From Stagnihabitans sp038231395 (GTDB lineage: Bacteria; Pseudomonadota; Alphaproteobacteria; Rhodobacterales; Rhodobacteraceae), in NCBI GenBank assembly GCA_038231395.1, contig JBBRLL010000007.1:1-64000 (forward strand): a DNA stretch of 64,000 nt, written 5' to 3'. Position 1 is the stretch's first letter, and every line of letters begins with the position of its first letter. Below the pieces are notes generated by a model. That model searched no databases and was not told the origin of the DNA. It worked only from the letters and a program-made list of their open reading frames with translations. The translations under genes were made by a program, and so were the position numbers. Of this stretch, positions 39,843 to 48,979 are shown piece after piece.

Positions 39843-40931
39843 ATGATGTTTGATCTGACCGTGGTCGTCCCCACCTTCAACGAGCGTGACAACGTGGGCC
39901 CCTTGGTCGATCTGATCGCCACAGCGCTGGCCGGGCGGGCGTGGGAGGTGGTCTTTGTCGATGACGACAGCCCTGACAAGACCGCCGATGTGGTCCGCGC
40001 CATCGCGGAAACCCGGCCCAATGTCCGCCTGATCCACCGCACCGGGCGCCGGGGGCTGGCGGGCGCTTGTATCGAAGGGGTCCTCTCATCCTCCGCCCGG
40101 TTTTGCGCGGTGATGGACGCCGATTTGCAGCATGACGAGACGAAGTTGGCCGAAATGCTTGATCTTTTGACCGCAGACCCTGCGTTGGATCTGGTGATCG
40201 CCAGCCGCAACATCGCTGGTGGCAACTCTGCCGACGGGTTTTCGGCCACCCGAAAGCTGGGCAGCGATTGGGCGACGGCGCTGACCAAACGGGCGTTGAA
40301 GATCACAGCCTCTGATCCGATGAGCGGGTTCTTCATGGTGCGCCGCTCCAGCTTTGCCACGGTATCGCAGCAGCTACAGGTCGCCGGTTTCAAGCTGCTG
40401 GCGGACCTGTTGTCGGCGTCCAATGGCGCGTGGAAAATGGCAGAGGTGCCCTATCAGTTCCGCCAGCGCCAGTTTGGTCAGTCCAAAATGGACCGCGCCG
40501 TGGCGTTGGAGTTTCTGGGCCTGCTGATTGCGCGCAAGACCGGCGGGGTGGTGTCGATCAAGTTCGTGCTGTTCGGGATCGTCGGTCTCTTGGGGGTCTT
40601 TGTGCAACTGGCCGTGGTCGGGCTGGCGCTGCACATGGCCGTCTCCTTCGGCTGGGCACAGTTTTGGGGCGTGGTGGTGGCGATCGCCTCAAACTTCACG
40701 CTCAACAATGCGCTGACCTACCGGGACCGGTCGTTGAAGGGCTGGGGTTGGCTGAAAGGGCTGGCGAGCTTTTACCTCGTCTGTTCGTTCGGCGCTTTGG
40801 TGAACATTGGGTTGGCGCGGCTTTTGTTCGGAGTGGCACCCTACTGGCCTTTGGCGAGTGCGGCCGGGGCTGCGGCGGGAGCTGTCTGGAACTTTATGGC
40901 ATCGTCGCTGGTGACGTGGCGGTCACGCTAA
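39843..40931 (+). CDS. GT2 polyprenyl-phosphate glycosyltransferase fused to a GtrA domain
   Basis: A 362-residue two-domain protein. Residues 1-235 are a family 2 glycosyltransferase of the dolichol-phosphate-mannose synthase type: VVVPTFNERDNVGPL, FVDDDSPDKTADVV, MDADLQHDETK and PMSGFFMVRR, ending in the QRQFGQSKM motif. Residues about 245-362 hold four membrane helices of the GtrA family (FVLFGIVGLLGVFVQLAVVGLAL, ASNFTLNNALTYRDRS). GtrA domains are thought to flip or retain the carrier lipid. Two adjacent ATG codons (39843, 39846) follow AGAGG. It is divergent from the GT39 gene. Confidence 0.92.
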   Translation: MMFDLTVVVPTFNERDNVGPLVDLIATALAGRAWEVVFVDDDSPDKTADVVRAIAETRPNVRLIHRTGRRGLAGACIEGVLSSSARFCAVMDADLQHDETKLAEMLDLLTADPALDLVIASRNIAGGNSADGFSATRKLGSDWATALTKRALKITASDPMSGFFMVRRSSFATVSQQLQVAGFKLLADLLSASNGAWKMAEVPYQFRQRQFGQSKMDRAVALEFLGLLIARKTGGVVSIKFVLFGIVGLLGVFVQLAVVGLALHMAVSFGWAQFWGVVVAIASNFTLNNALTYRDRSLKGWGWLKGLASFYLVCSFGALVNIGLARLLFGVAPYWPLASAAGAAAGAVWNFMASSLVTWRSR

Positions 40932-41376
40932 GGCCAAGCCGGTACTGCCTCGGCAATTCCAACCGCAATCGTCCCAAAGCCGCGCCGAACAACGCTGTCG
41001 TTTGGCCGTTGACGTGATGGATCGAGACCACGAGAGCCTTGAAGCAATTGAAAAAGCCGTGATCAGCCTGCGGCAATGATCTGGATTGTTTGGAAATACG
41101 CGCTGCCGGCGAAGGCGGCGTTCGGCTGGATAGAAGGGCAAAACCGCGCAAAATTTGCGAAAACCTTGCCGGAACGCGACATTTGTGGCAAAATATGTTG
41201 AGTGACTATTAATTCCGGCTCGGCCCCCTTGTATCTGGCACGAGTGGTCTGCCTTTTTTAGGCGGTGCTGATCACAGCCTAAGCGATATTCAGGCCGCGC
41301 CGTCACGTCAACAACAGCCCAATGATGCGTTCAGTTTGGGCAAGCGGGTATTCTGGTTCGGAAAGGGAATTGCACC
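40932..41376. other. 445-base gene-free region upstream of the RTX gene
   Basis: No supported gene is seen. Short minus-strand frames exist but have no family-like sequence or ribosome site. The right half is A/T-richer (around 41195-41215) and contains GCC-TTTTTTA-GGC near 41252, a small possible hairpin. It probably holds the RTX gene promoter. Confidence 0.5.
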
Positions 41377-42780
41377 ATGACAGTGATAACGCTCGATTTC
41401 TCCGTTTCTTACCGCGCGATTACCAATGACGACATCCTGCTTCTAAATGACCGGCTCCCGGTCGGCTATGGGGACGTCGGCATTCCCGAAGATCAGGTCA
41501 TTTTGATTGATGCCGCAGGAAACGCGACCACGGTTCCTGCGACCAACCTGTCAAAGGACCTGACGCCCTATATCTGGCAGCATTTTCCCGCTGCCGACCA
41601 TATGGATCTGGTCAATCTCGCCGACAACAGCAAACCCTACCTGCGGTTTCCTGTCGGTGTGGATCCGCCACCGCTTTGGGAGAACTACGTCGACAAAATC
41701 TATATTGATGACCAAAACAAGTATTTTGACGACACAAATGCTTTCATCGTCGCCGTGGGTGCTTGGGTTAATTACGTTCAATCTCATTTTTTCAAGGCCA
41801 GCACGGCTTTTTCAGGCGACGCGGGCGGCACGGTTGGCCAGTTCTCGTCAACCACCTCCAGCTTCATCGAAAGCTTTACCCACGCCGCCAAATTCTTCGC
41901 CACCCATATCATCGGCAGCGACTTTAACGACGATTTCAGCGGCGGCAACTTCAACGATACGCTGGATGGCGGCGCTGGAGACGACCAGATTGAGGGCTTG
42001 GGCGGCAATGACATCATATCGGGCGGGACCGGGAACGATGTGATATTTGGGGGAAACGGCAACGATCAAATACAGGGCGATGCAGGCAACGATTATCTGC
42101 ATGGTTGGACCGGCAATGACCTTTTGCTTGGTGGAACGGGCAATGACACGTTGGACGGCGGCTCTGGTTCAGACGTTCTAAGAGGATTCACCGGAAATGA
42201 CATGATGTATGGCGGTACCGGCCAAGACACGCTGTCGGGTTATTCCGGCGCGGATGTTCTCGACGGCGACGATGGCAATGACATGCTGATGGGCGAAGAT
42301 GGCAATGACACGTTGAACGGCGGCACTGGCAATGACGTGTTGTTTGGCGGCAATGGCAATGATGCGCTGTCGGGCGGCGATGGCGCTGACAGTCTGGTGG
42401 GCGGCACGGGTTCGGATTTCCTGCGCGGCGGCTTTGGTCATGACACCTTGGTCGGGAACAGCGGAAACGACGTGTTCAATTTTGTGGCCAAGGGCGCGGA
42501 CCATTACGACCATATCGTGGATTTTCAGCATGGCGTCGACGTCATCCAGTTGACCGCTGCGGTCTTTGCCGGCGTGCATGCGACGGTTGACGTGCAGGAA
42601 TTCAGGCTGGGCACCGCCGCGCAGGATGGCGACGATCGCATCATCTATGATGCCGCGACCGGACGCCTTTACTATGACCCGGATGGCACGCTGCACGGAA
42701 CAGCCAGTGCGCCGCAGGTGCTTTTCGCCATCCTGGACAACCATGCCGCTTTGTCGTTTCAGGATTTCATCGTGGTGTGA
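41377..42780 (+). CDS. RTX (haemolysin-type calcium-binding repeat) protein
   Basis: A 467-residue acidic, cysteine-free protein. Residues 1-185 are a non-repetitive domain with no signal peptide. From about residue 186 to 370 there are tandem nonapeptides of the GGxGNDxLx type (for example GGTGNDVIFGGNGND and GGAGDDQIEGLGGND), which form calcium-binding beta-rolls. The C-terminal 90 residues resemble the secretion-signal region of type I substrates (DHIVDFQHGVDVIQL, LYYDPDGT, ending in aliphatic DFIVV). Export by a type I system encoded elsewhere is likely. The role of the N-terminal domain is unknown. Confidence 0.9.
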   Translation: MTVITLDFSVSYRAITNDDILLLNDRLPVGYGDVGIPEDQVILIDAAGNATTVPATNLSKDLTPYIWQHFPAADHMDLVNLADNSKPYLRFPVGVDPPPLWENYVDKIYIDDQNKYFDDTNAFIVAVGAWVNYVQSHFFKASTAFSGDAGGTVGQFSSTTSSFIESFTHAAKFFATHIIGSDFNDDFSGGNFNDTLDGGAGDDQIEGLGGNDIISGGTGNDVIFGGNGNDQIQGDAGNDYLHGWTGNDLLLGGTGNDTLDGGSGSDVLRGFTGNDMMYGGTGQDTLSGYSGADVLDGDDGNDMLMGEDGNDTLNGGTGNDVLFGGNGNDALSGGDGADSLVGGTGSDFLRGGFGHDTLVGNSGNDVFNFVAKGADHYDHIVDFQHGVDVIQLTAAVFAGVHATVDVQEFRLGTAAQDGDDRIIYDAATGRLYYDPDGTLHGTASAPQVLFAILDNHAALSFQDFIVV

Positions 42781-42828
42781 ACCGAAGGGCCGACACGGCA
42801 GCAAGACATTCGCGCGATAGCCAAGACA

Positions 42829-43302
42829 TTACGTCGCCAATAGCGATTGCATCAACAGTCCCAAGGCATGTTCGCGCGCTGCCAGCCTGACCGCGTCCCG
42901 CCCCAAGGCTCCGAACTCGACCGTGTGCACCTGCGTGGTCCTGCCAAGCCTTGCGATGCCAAAGCACACCCGGCCCTCGGGCTTGAACTCTGACCCGCCG
43001 GGGCCCGCGATGCCGGTGATGGACACCGCGAGCCCGGCTGTGGAGTGGGCCAGTGCGCCCGCTGCCATCTCTGCGGCGACCTGCTCTGACACCGCGCCAT
43101 GCATCTTTAGCGTCTGAGCGCTGACCCCAAGCATCGTCATCTTCGCAGCGTTGGAGTAGGTGACAAACCCGCAATCAAACACGTCCGAAGACCCGGCGAT
43201 GTCGGTCAGCCGTGCGGCAACCATGCCGCCGGTGCAGCTTTCGGCGGTGGCGATGCGCAGGCCACGCAGCCGCGCCGCTTGCAGAAGGGCTTCCGGCGTC
43301 AT
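42829..43302 (-). CDS. CinA C-terminal domain protein (nicotinamide-nucleotide amidohydrolase)
   Basis: A 157-residue stand-alone CinA/PncC domain: RIATAESCTGGMVAARLTDIAGSSDVF, FVTYSNAAKMTMLGV and SITGIAGPGGSEFKPEGRVCFGI are the family core. The enzyme deamidates NMN to nicotinic acid mononucleotide. It lacks the N-terminal MoCF-like domain of full CinA. It overlaps the pgpA stop by 4 bases (ATGA), the third gene of ispDF-pgpA-cinA. Confidence 0.92.
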   Translation of the reverse strand: MTPEALLQAARLRGLRIATAESCTGGMVAARLTDIAGSSDVFDCGFVTYSNAAKMTMLGVSAQTLKMHGAVSEQVAAEMAAGALAHSTAGLAVSITGIAGPGGSEFKPEGRVCFGIARLGRTTQVHTVEFGALGRDAVRLAAREHALGLLMQSLLAT

Positions 43303-43811
43303 GGACGGTGCAGGAAAATCAGGGGCAAGTGGTACAGTCCGGCGAGGATCACTGTGCTGATCCCGGCAAACAAACCAGCCCAAAGGTCATCCAGCATCAC
43401 CCCCGCCGGATCATGCCTGCGATCAGCGCGGCCAATGATCCAGGGCTTCCAGATGTCGAACAGCCGGAACAGGGCAAAGGGAAACACCCACGCAGGCCAC
43501 GGCAGCCATCCCACATAGCCGCGCGACCAGAAGCCAGCGGCCACGAACAACAGGGTCAGCCATTGACCTGCCACCTCGTCTATCACCACCTCGGAGGGGT
43601 CCTCGCCGGGTTGCAAAGTGGTGGCGCAGGCCCAGAAGCCAAGGGCCGTGATCCCACAAGTGGCTAAGACCAGCGCCGGAAATCCGGCAAAACGGTCAAT
43701 GACCATGCCGACAATCAGCGCCACCGCCGAACCCCATGTGCCGGGCGCAGGGCGCATCAAGCCCACGCCAAAGAAAATCGCCAGACGCCGGGCCAATGCA
43801 ACCGGCGTCAT
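43299..43811 (-). CDS. pgpA: Phosphatidylglycerophosphatase A
   Basis: A 170-residue membrane phosphatase making phosphatidylglycerol. Signatures: FFGVGLMRPAPGTWGS at the N-terminus, VVIDEVAGQWLTLLF in the middle and FRLFDIWKPWIIGRADRRHDPAGVMLDDLWAGLFAG, which carries the catalytic acidic residues. It overlaps ispDF (ATGA) and cinA (ATGA), so the three are translationally coupled. Confidence 0.93.
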   Translation of the reverse strand: MTPVALARRLAIFFGVGLMRPAPGTWGSAVALIVGMVIDRFAGFPALVLATCGITALGFWACATTLQPGEDPSEVVIDEVAGQWLTLLFVAAGFWSRGYVGWLPWPAWVFPFALFRLFDIWKPWIIGRADRRHDPAGVMLDDLWAGLFAGISTVILAGLYHLPLIFLHRP

Positions 43812-45022
43812 CGTGCCACCAGAACCGCCGTTGCCATTGCCGCTATCCCCTCCTCGCGCCCGGTGAACCCAAGCCGTTCCGAGGTTGTAGCCTTCACGCT
43901 GACGCGGTCCAGTGCGATGCCCATGATCGCAGCCAAGGCCTGCCGCATCGCCACAGCATGAGGGCCGATCTTGGGGCGCTCGCAGATCAAAGTGACATCG
44001 GCGCTGGAGATCGCGAAACCGCGTTTTGCTGCGAGTTCGGCGGCATGGGCCAGAAAAATCCGGCTCGCGGCCCCTTTCCATTGCGGGTCAGAGGGTGGGA
44101 AATGCTGGCCGATGTCGCCCGCTGCCAGCGCGCCATAGATTGCATCGGTCAGGGCGTGCATGCCGACGTCGGCGTCGGAATGGCCCAGCAAAGCGCGGCC
44201 ATGCGGCACCTTGATGCCACAAAGCCAAACCCCGTCGCCCTCGCAAAAGGCATGGACGTCAAAGCCGTTGCCCATCCGCACATCCATTTTAACCTCTTGC
44301 ATGCTCTTCGCCACGATCGACCCGACCACCAGCGGCCCAATATTGTTCTGCCCAGCCTTAGCCTCTGCCGCCACTGCGGTGTCAAACGCCATCATCTGTT
44401 CGGCCCGCTCAAAGTCGCCGGGAAAGGTCAGCTTCAGGTTGGCCTCGCTGCCCTCGACCATCACCACGTCAAGCCCCGCCGCCCGCGCCACCGCCACGTC
44501 ATCCGCAGCCTCACCGGCAAAGGCGCGATAAGCGGCGAGGATCGCCTCAAACCCGAAGCCCTGCGGTGTCTGGGCGCGAAACAACCCCGTACGGTCGCGG
44601 GTGCCGGTGACCAGCCCGGAGGCCCCGGTCCACAAAGCATCGGTGACCGCCAAAGCAGGGGCCGCGCCCACCGTGTCCTGCAACGCCGCCAACACGCGGG
44701 CCACCACCGCCGCCGAAACCATCGGACGTGCGGCGTCATGGATCAACACGCGGGTGACACCCTGGCCTGCCAAAGCCTCCAGCGCGTTGCGGACCGAGGC
44801 AGTGCGGTTCGCCCCCCCCTCCACCAGCAGGGCGTCGCTTGCCGCAGCCACCGCCAGATCCCAGTCCTCGCGATGAACCACCAGCACCCGCCGCAATCCG
44901 GCAAAGGCGTCCAAAGCATGCGCGACCACAGGCCGCCCGGCCAGCATCCGCCATTGCTTGGGGACGCCGCCGCCGGCCCTTGCCCCGCGTCCTGCGGCCA
45001 CGATGATTGCGGCTGTCGTCAT
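43808..45022 (-). CDS. ispDF: Bifunctional IspD/IspF isoprenoid enzyme
   Basis: A 404-residue fusion of two steps of the non-mevalonate isoprenoid pathway. The N-terminal IspD domain has IIVAAGRGARAGGGVPKQW and VLIHDAARPMV; the C-terminal IspF domain has GNGFDVHAF (metal-binding Asp/His), LLGHSDADVGMHALTDAIYGALAAGDIGQHFP and KATTSERLGFTG. A linker of about 30 residues joins them. The fusion is common in alphaproteobacteria. It heads the overlapping ispDF-pgpA-cinA set and is divergent from the ntr operon. Confidence 0.95.
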   Translation of the reverse strand: MTTAAIIVAAGRGARAGGGVPKQWRMLAGRPVVAHALDAFAGLRRVLVVHREDWDLAVAAASDALLVEGGANRTASVRNALEALAGQGVTRVLIHDAARPMVSAAVVARVLAALQDTVGAAPALAVTDALWTGASGLVTGTRDRTGLFRAQTPQGFGFEAILAAYRAFAGEAADDVAVARAAGLDVVMVEGSEANLKLTFPGDFERAEQMMAFDTAVAAEAKAGQNNIGPLVVGSIVAKSMQEVKMDVRMGNGFDVHAFCEGDGVWLCGIKVPHGRALLGHSDADVGMHALTDAIYGALAAGDIGQHFPPSDPQWKGAASRIFLAHAAELAAKRGFAISSADVTLICERPKIGPHAVAMRQALAAIMGIALDRVSVKATTSERLGFTGREEGIAAMATAVLVAR

Positions 45023-45349
45023 GTCACCTGCCCTTTTTAAAAGCTTTAACGGAAATGGTGCACAGATGGAAACCATGGATCGAATTGCGGCGACGGACCC
45101 GCCGTCAGAAATGGCCAGACTGCGGAGCGGGGCAGTTGGCGAGGCTCAAAGGCCAACGGCGCCGGGCGGACCGCGAATGTCCAAACTTGCTGTGGTGCGC
45201 CATGGTTAAAGCCTGTAAACCGCTGATTGGCTCCAAAGAGCGCCTATAATTTAATCAATGCCCGAATTTGAGGCAATAACTCGCCCGCTTCCCTTTGCCA
45301 TTCAGCCGCCTCCGCCTTACCTACTGAAGATGCTCATGAGGAGTTATTT
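45023..45349. other. 327-base divergent region between ispDF and the ntr operon
   Basis: No supported gene is seen. Promoters for both directions must lie here. A consensus TATAAT at 45245-45250 with a weak CTGATT -35 about 16 bases upstream points toward dusB. No NtrC-site pair was clear by eye. Confidence 0.5.
45223..45250 (+). promoter_or_regulatory. Sigma70-type promoter candidate for dusB-ntrBC
   Basis: TATAAT at 45245-45250, with CTGATT (45223-45228) as a weak -35 element 16 bases away. It is 100 bases upstream of the dusB start. Confidence 0.4.
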
Positions 45350-46339
45350 GTGCCGTCCGATCCGCTTTCCCTTGACCCACCGGTGATCCTCGCCCCGATG
45401 GCGGGTATCACGGACCTGCCGTGGCGGCGGGTGGTGGCGGGATTCGGGGCGGGTCTGGTGGTGTCCGAAATGGTCGCCTCGGAAGAGGTGATGCGCAACA
45501 CCCCCGAAATGCGCGCGCGCGCCACTGTGGATTTGGCCGAACTGGGCTTTACCGAAGCGCATACTGCCGTGCAGCTGGTCGGGCGTGAAGCCTATTGGAT
45601 GGCCGAAGCGGCCCGCTTTGTGGCAGGGCAGGGCGCACGGGTGATCGACATCAACATGGGGTGTCCGTCCAAACGAGTGACCACTGGCGCTTGCGGGTCC
45701 GCCCTGTTGCGCGATCTGGACCACGCGCTGCGGTTGATCGAGGCTGTGGTGGGCGCGGTTTCGGTGCCGGTGACGCTGAAAACCCGGCTGGGTTGGGATG
45801 ACGCCAGCCTGAACGCGCCAGAGCTTGCCAAACGGGCCGAAGCGGCCGGGATCAGGATGATCACGATCCACGGGCGCACACGGTGCCAGATGTACAAAGG
45901 CACGGCCAACTGGGCGGCGATCCGGGCGGTCAAGGACGCGGTGACCATTCCGGTGATTGCCAATGGTGATATTGTCGATGCGGGCACGGCTGCGGCGGCT
46001 TTGGCGGCCTCGGGGGCCAATGGCGTGATGATCGGGCGCGGGGCGCAGGGCGCGCCTTGGCGGCTGGCAGAGATATCGCACGAATTGCACGGAACGCCTG
46101 CGCCTGTGGTGCCACGGGGGGCAGCTTTGGCGGGGTTGGTTTGCGCGCATTACGAGGCGATGCTGTCGTTTTACGGCACCACTCTGGGCTCCCGTTGCGC
46201 CCGCAAACATCTGGGCTGGTATCTGGAGGCGGCGGGGCTGGCCGATTTCCGCGATCAATTGTTGCTCAATGACAATCCGCGCCAGGTGCTGCACCTGATC
46301 GACCGCGTATTCTCGCAGTCCGAAAGGCAGGCCGCATGA
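45350..46339 (+). CDS. dusB: tRNA dihydrouridine synthase DusB (NifR3)
   Basis: A 329-residue flavin enzyme reducing uridines in tRNA. Motifs: ILAPMAGITDLPWRRV, SEMVASEEV, INMGCPSKRVTTGACGSAL with the catalytic Cys, IHGRTRCQMYKG and VIANGDIVD. The GTG start is supported by GAGGAG at good distance. It is the first gene of the operon, as nifR3 is in Rhodobacter capsulatus nifR3-ntrB-ntrC, and overlaps ntrB by 4 bases. Confidence 0.95.
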   Translation: MPSDPLSLDPPVILAPMAGITDLPWRRVVAGFGAGLVVSEMVASEEVMRNTPEMRARATVDLAELGFTEAHTAVQLVGREAYWMAEAARFVAGQGARVIDINMGCPSKRVTTGACGSALLRDLDHALRLIEAVVGAVSVPVTLKTRLGWDDASLNAPELAKRAEAAGIRMITIHGRTRCQMYKGTANWAAIRAVKDAVTIPVIANGDIVDAGTAAAALAASGANGVMIGRGAQGAPWRLAEISHELHGTPAPVVPRGAALAGLVCAHYEAMLSFYGTTLGSRCARKHLGWYLEAAGLADFRDQLLLNDNPRQVLHLIDRVFSQSERQAA

Positions 46340-47511
46340 CCATTTTTCCCTCGTTTGAGGTGATCTGGGCCTCTTTGCCGATGCCAGCGCTGGTGATCGG
46401 CAAGACTGACCTCATTCTTGCGGCCAATGCAGCGGCGGAGACCTTTCTGAACACCTCTGCCAAGACCCTTAGCGGGCAAAGCGTCACCGAAAAGCTGCTG
46501 GTGGATGTGGACATTCTGGACGCCCTGACCCGGTCACGCGCCAATCAGGCGGTGGTCAACATCAATGACGTCCGGGTTGCCGCTTTTGACCGCGTGACAC
46601 AACACTGCCTGATCCAGATTGCCCCTTTGCAGGACACCGTCGATCAGGTGCTGATCCTGATTTCTCCGCGTGAGATGGCGGACCGGATGGGACGCGCGCG
46701 CAACGCCTCCTCTGCTGCCAAATCGGCGATCGGCATGGCGGAGATGCTGGCGCATGAGATCAAGAACCCACTTGCCGGGATTTCGGGGGCTGCACAACTG
46801 CTGTCGATGAACCTGAAGCCGGAAGACCGCGAGATGACCGATCTGATCGTGGAAGAAACCCGGCGTATCGTCAAATTGCTGGAGCAGGTTGAACAGTTCG
46901 GCAACCTGCGCCCGCCGGACCGGCGCGCCGTCAACATTCATGACGCTTTGGACCGCGCCCGCCGCTCTGCCCAAGTCGGTTATGCCAGCCACATGATGAT
47001 TGTTGAGGATTACGACCCCTCGTTGCCGTCGACCTGGGCCGACCCCGATCAGCTGATGCAGGTGTTCCTGAACCTGATCAAAAACGCCACCGAAGCCGCC
47101 CGTGACCGCCGGGGTACGATCCGGTTGCGGACGTTTTACGATCTGGCGCTGCGGCTGCGGCGCAAGGACGGCACCGGCGCACTGCTGCCCTTGCAAGTGG
47201 AAATCATAGATGACGGCCCGGGGATTTCGCCCGACATTGCCGCCGACATTTTTGAGCCCTTTGTGTCGGGGCGTGAGAATGGCACGGGGTTGGGTCTGGC
47301 CCTCGTCTCCAAGATCATCACGGACCATGGTGGCTTGATCGGGGTGGAATCGACGCCGGGGCGCACCGTGTTCCGCCTGTCATTGCCGCTTGCCCCGAAA
47401 GACACGATGACGCCGGAACAGTCGGAGGCCGAAAAGTTTGCGGCCAAAAAATTGGCGCCCGAAAAAGTGCAGGCTGCAAAATTGTTGAATGAGAAGTTGA
47501 AGGAGAAGTAG
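46336..47511 (+). CDS. ntrB: Nitrogen regulation sensor kinase NtrB
   Basis: A 391-residue cytoplasmic histidine kinase/phosphatase for NtrC. An N-terminal PAS domain (LVIGKTDLILAANAAAETFL) is followed by the phospho-acceptor His in LAHEIKNPLAGISGAAQLLS, the N-box QVFLNLIKNATEAARD, G1 DDGPGI and the GTGLGLALVSKI lid. After the kinase domain there is an unusual 34-residue tail rich in Ala, Lys and Glu. It overlaps dusB (ATGA) and is one base from ntrC. Confidence 0.95.
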   Translation: MTIFPSFEVIWASLPMPALVIGKTDLILAANAAAETFLNTSAKTLSGQSVTEKLLVDVDILDALTRSRANQAVVNINDVRVAAFDRVTQHCLIQIAPLQDTVDQVLILISPREMADRMGRARNASSAAKSAIGMAEMLAHEIKNPLAGISGAAQLLSMNLKPEDREMTDLIVEETRRIVKLLEQVEQFGNLRPPDRRAVNIHDALDRARRSAQVGYASHMMIVEDYDPSLPSTWADPDQLMQVFLNLIKNATEAARDRRGTIRLRTFYDLALRLRRKDGTGALLPLQVEIIDDGPGISPDIAADIFEPFVSGRENGTGLGLALVSKIITDHGGLIGVESTPGRTVFRLSLPLAPKDTMTPEQSEAEKFAAKKLAPEKVQAAKLLNEKLKEK

Positions 47512-47512
47512 G

Positions 47513-48883
47513 ATGGATGGCACTGTTCTGGTCGCAGATGACGACCGCACGATCCGCACGGTGCTGACGCAGGCATTGACGCGTGCAGGCTGCAAGGTCC
47601 ACGCGACCTCCAGCCTAATGACGCTGATGCGGTGGGTGGAAGAGGGCAAGGGCGACCTGGTGATTTCCGACGTCATCATGCCCGATGGGAATGGGCTGGA
47701 GGCTTTGCCGCGCATCAGCCGCATCCGCCCCGGCCTGCCGGTGATCGTGATCTCGGCGCAGAACACCATCATGACGGCGATACAGGCGGCCGAAGCGGAG
47801 GCGTTTGACTACCTGCCCAAACCCTTTGACCTGCCTGACCTGATGAAACGCTCTGCCCGCGCGCTGGATCATAAGCGCAGGGTGGCTGCGGCGGTGGTGA
47901 ACCCGGTGCGAGAGCCGGGCGAAGATCTGCCTTTGGTGGGGCGCACGGCCTCGATGCAGGCCCTGTACCGGCTGGTGGCCAAGGTGATGAACACCGACCT
48001 GCCCGTGTTGATCACCGGCGAATCAGGGACCGGTAAAAGCCTGATTGCGCGGGCGATCCATGATTTCTCGGATCGCCGCTCGCAGCCCTTTGTTGTGGCA
48101 CAGGCAGCGGATCTGGGCGGCGTTGACGGGATTGCCTCGCTCGTGGCCAAGGCGCGCGGCGGTACTTTGCTCATCGACGAAGTGGCGGACTTTGACGAGG
48201 ACGGGCAGGCGCGACTGGTGCGGATGCTGGATGTGGCCGACGACCACGCGCCACGGGTTCTGGCCACCTCGCAAGCCGATCTGTCCCAGAAGGTTGAAGA
48301 GGGCAAGCTGCGCAAGGACCTGTTCTACCGGCTGGGCGGCGTCAGTTTCAACGTCCCGCCCTTGCGCGAACGGGTTGAGGATATCAACCTGCTTGCCGAC
48401 CATTTCATGACACGGGGCGAGCGCGAGATTGGCACGGTGCGCAGGCTGTCCACCGAGGCCCGCAACATCCTGCGCGCCTTTCCGTGGCCGGGCAATGTGC
48501 GCCAGCTGGAAAACGTTCTGAAACGGCTGCTGGTCACCTCTTCGGAGCCTGACATTGGCGGACCGGAACTTGAATCCGCCCTTGGTGGGCCACAAACCGC
48601 CGAACCGGCGCGGGCGGGTGCAGTAGAGAATGAGAAACTTTCGCAATCCGTCGCCCGCCACCTGAAGCGCTATTTCGACCTGCACAACGGGCAATTGCCG
48701 CCAAATGGCGTCTACGACAGGATTTTGCGCGAGGTAGAGTTGCCTTTGATCGAAATTGCGCTGGATGCCACCGCGGGCAATCAAGCTAAATGTGCCGATC
48801 TTTTGGGGATCAATCGCAATACTTTGCGCAAGAAGATCACAGACCTCGATATCCGCGTGACTCGCCGCCGCAAGCTGATGTAA
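47513..48883 (+). CDS. ntrC: Nitrogen regulatory response regulator NtrC lacking GAFTGA
   Basis: A 456-residue AAA+ response regulator. The receiver has acidic residues VADDDR and Asp53 in ISDVIMPDG. Walker A is GESGTGKS (169-176) and Walker B is GTLLIDEVAD. Between them the segment that normally carries ELFGHEKGAFTGA is shortened to VVAQAADLGGVDGIASLVAKARGG, so the sigma54-contact loop is missing. The C-terminal Fis-like HTH is NQAKCADLLGINRNTLRKKI. R. capsulatus NtrC has the same loss and activates sigma70 promoters, so this one should as well. Confidence 0.95.
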   Translation: MDGTVLVADDDRTIRTVLTQALTRAGCKVHATSSLMTLMRWVEEGKGDLVISDVIMPDGNGLEALPRISRIRPGLPVIVISAQNTIMTAIQAAEAEAFDYLPKPFDLPDLMKRSARALDHKRRVAAAVVNPVREPGEDLPLVGRTASMQALYRLVAKVMNTDLPVLITGESGTGKSLIARAIHDFSDRRSQPFVVAQAADLGGVDGIASLVAKARGGTLLIDEVADFDEDGQARLVRMLDVADDHAPRVLATSQADLSQKVEEGKLRKDLFYRLGGVSFNVPPLRERVEDINLLADHFMTRGEREIGTVRRLSTEARNILRAFPWPGNVRQLENVLKRLLVTSSEPDIGGPELESALGGPQTAEPARAGAVENEKLSQSVARHLKRYFDLHNGQLPPNGVYDRILREVELPLIEIALDATAGNQAKCADLLGINRNTLRKKITDLDIRVTRRRKLM

Positions 48884-48979
48884 TAAAGCAACAGCAGAGT
48901 GTCACGGGCGTAGCGTCGCTTGAAAGGCACCGGGTGTGGCGGGCAGGACGCAGGTTCGGCCCCTTGGTAGGGTTGAATT

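Noticed and set aside
40932..41306. Minus-strand frames as a transposase remnant
   Set aside because: No transposase motif or terminal repeats; sequence looks non-coding.
43736..45040. 434-residue plus-strand frame
   Set aside because: Antisense to the ispDF and pgpA genes; no recognisable domain.
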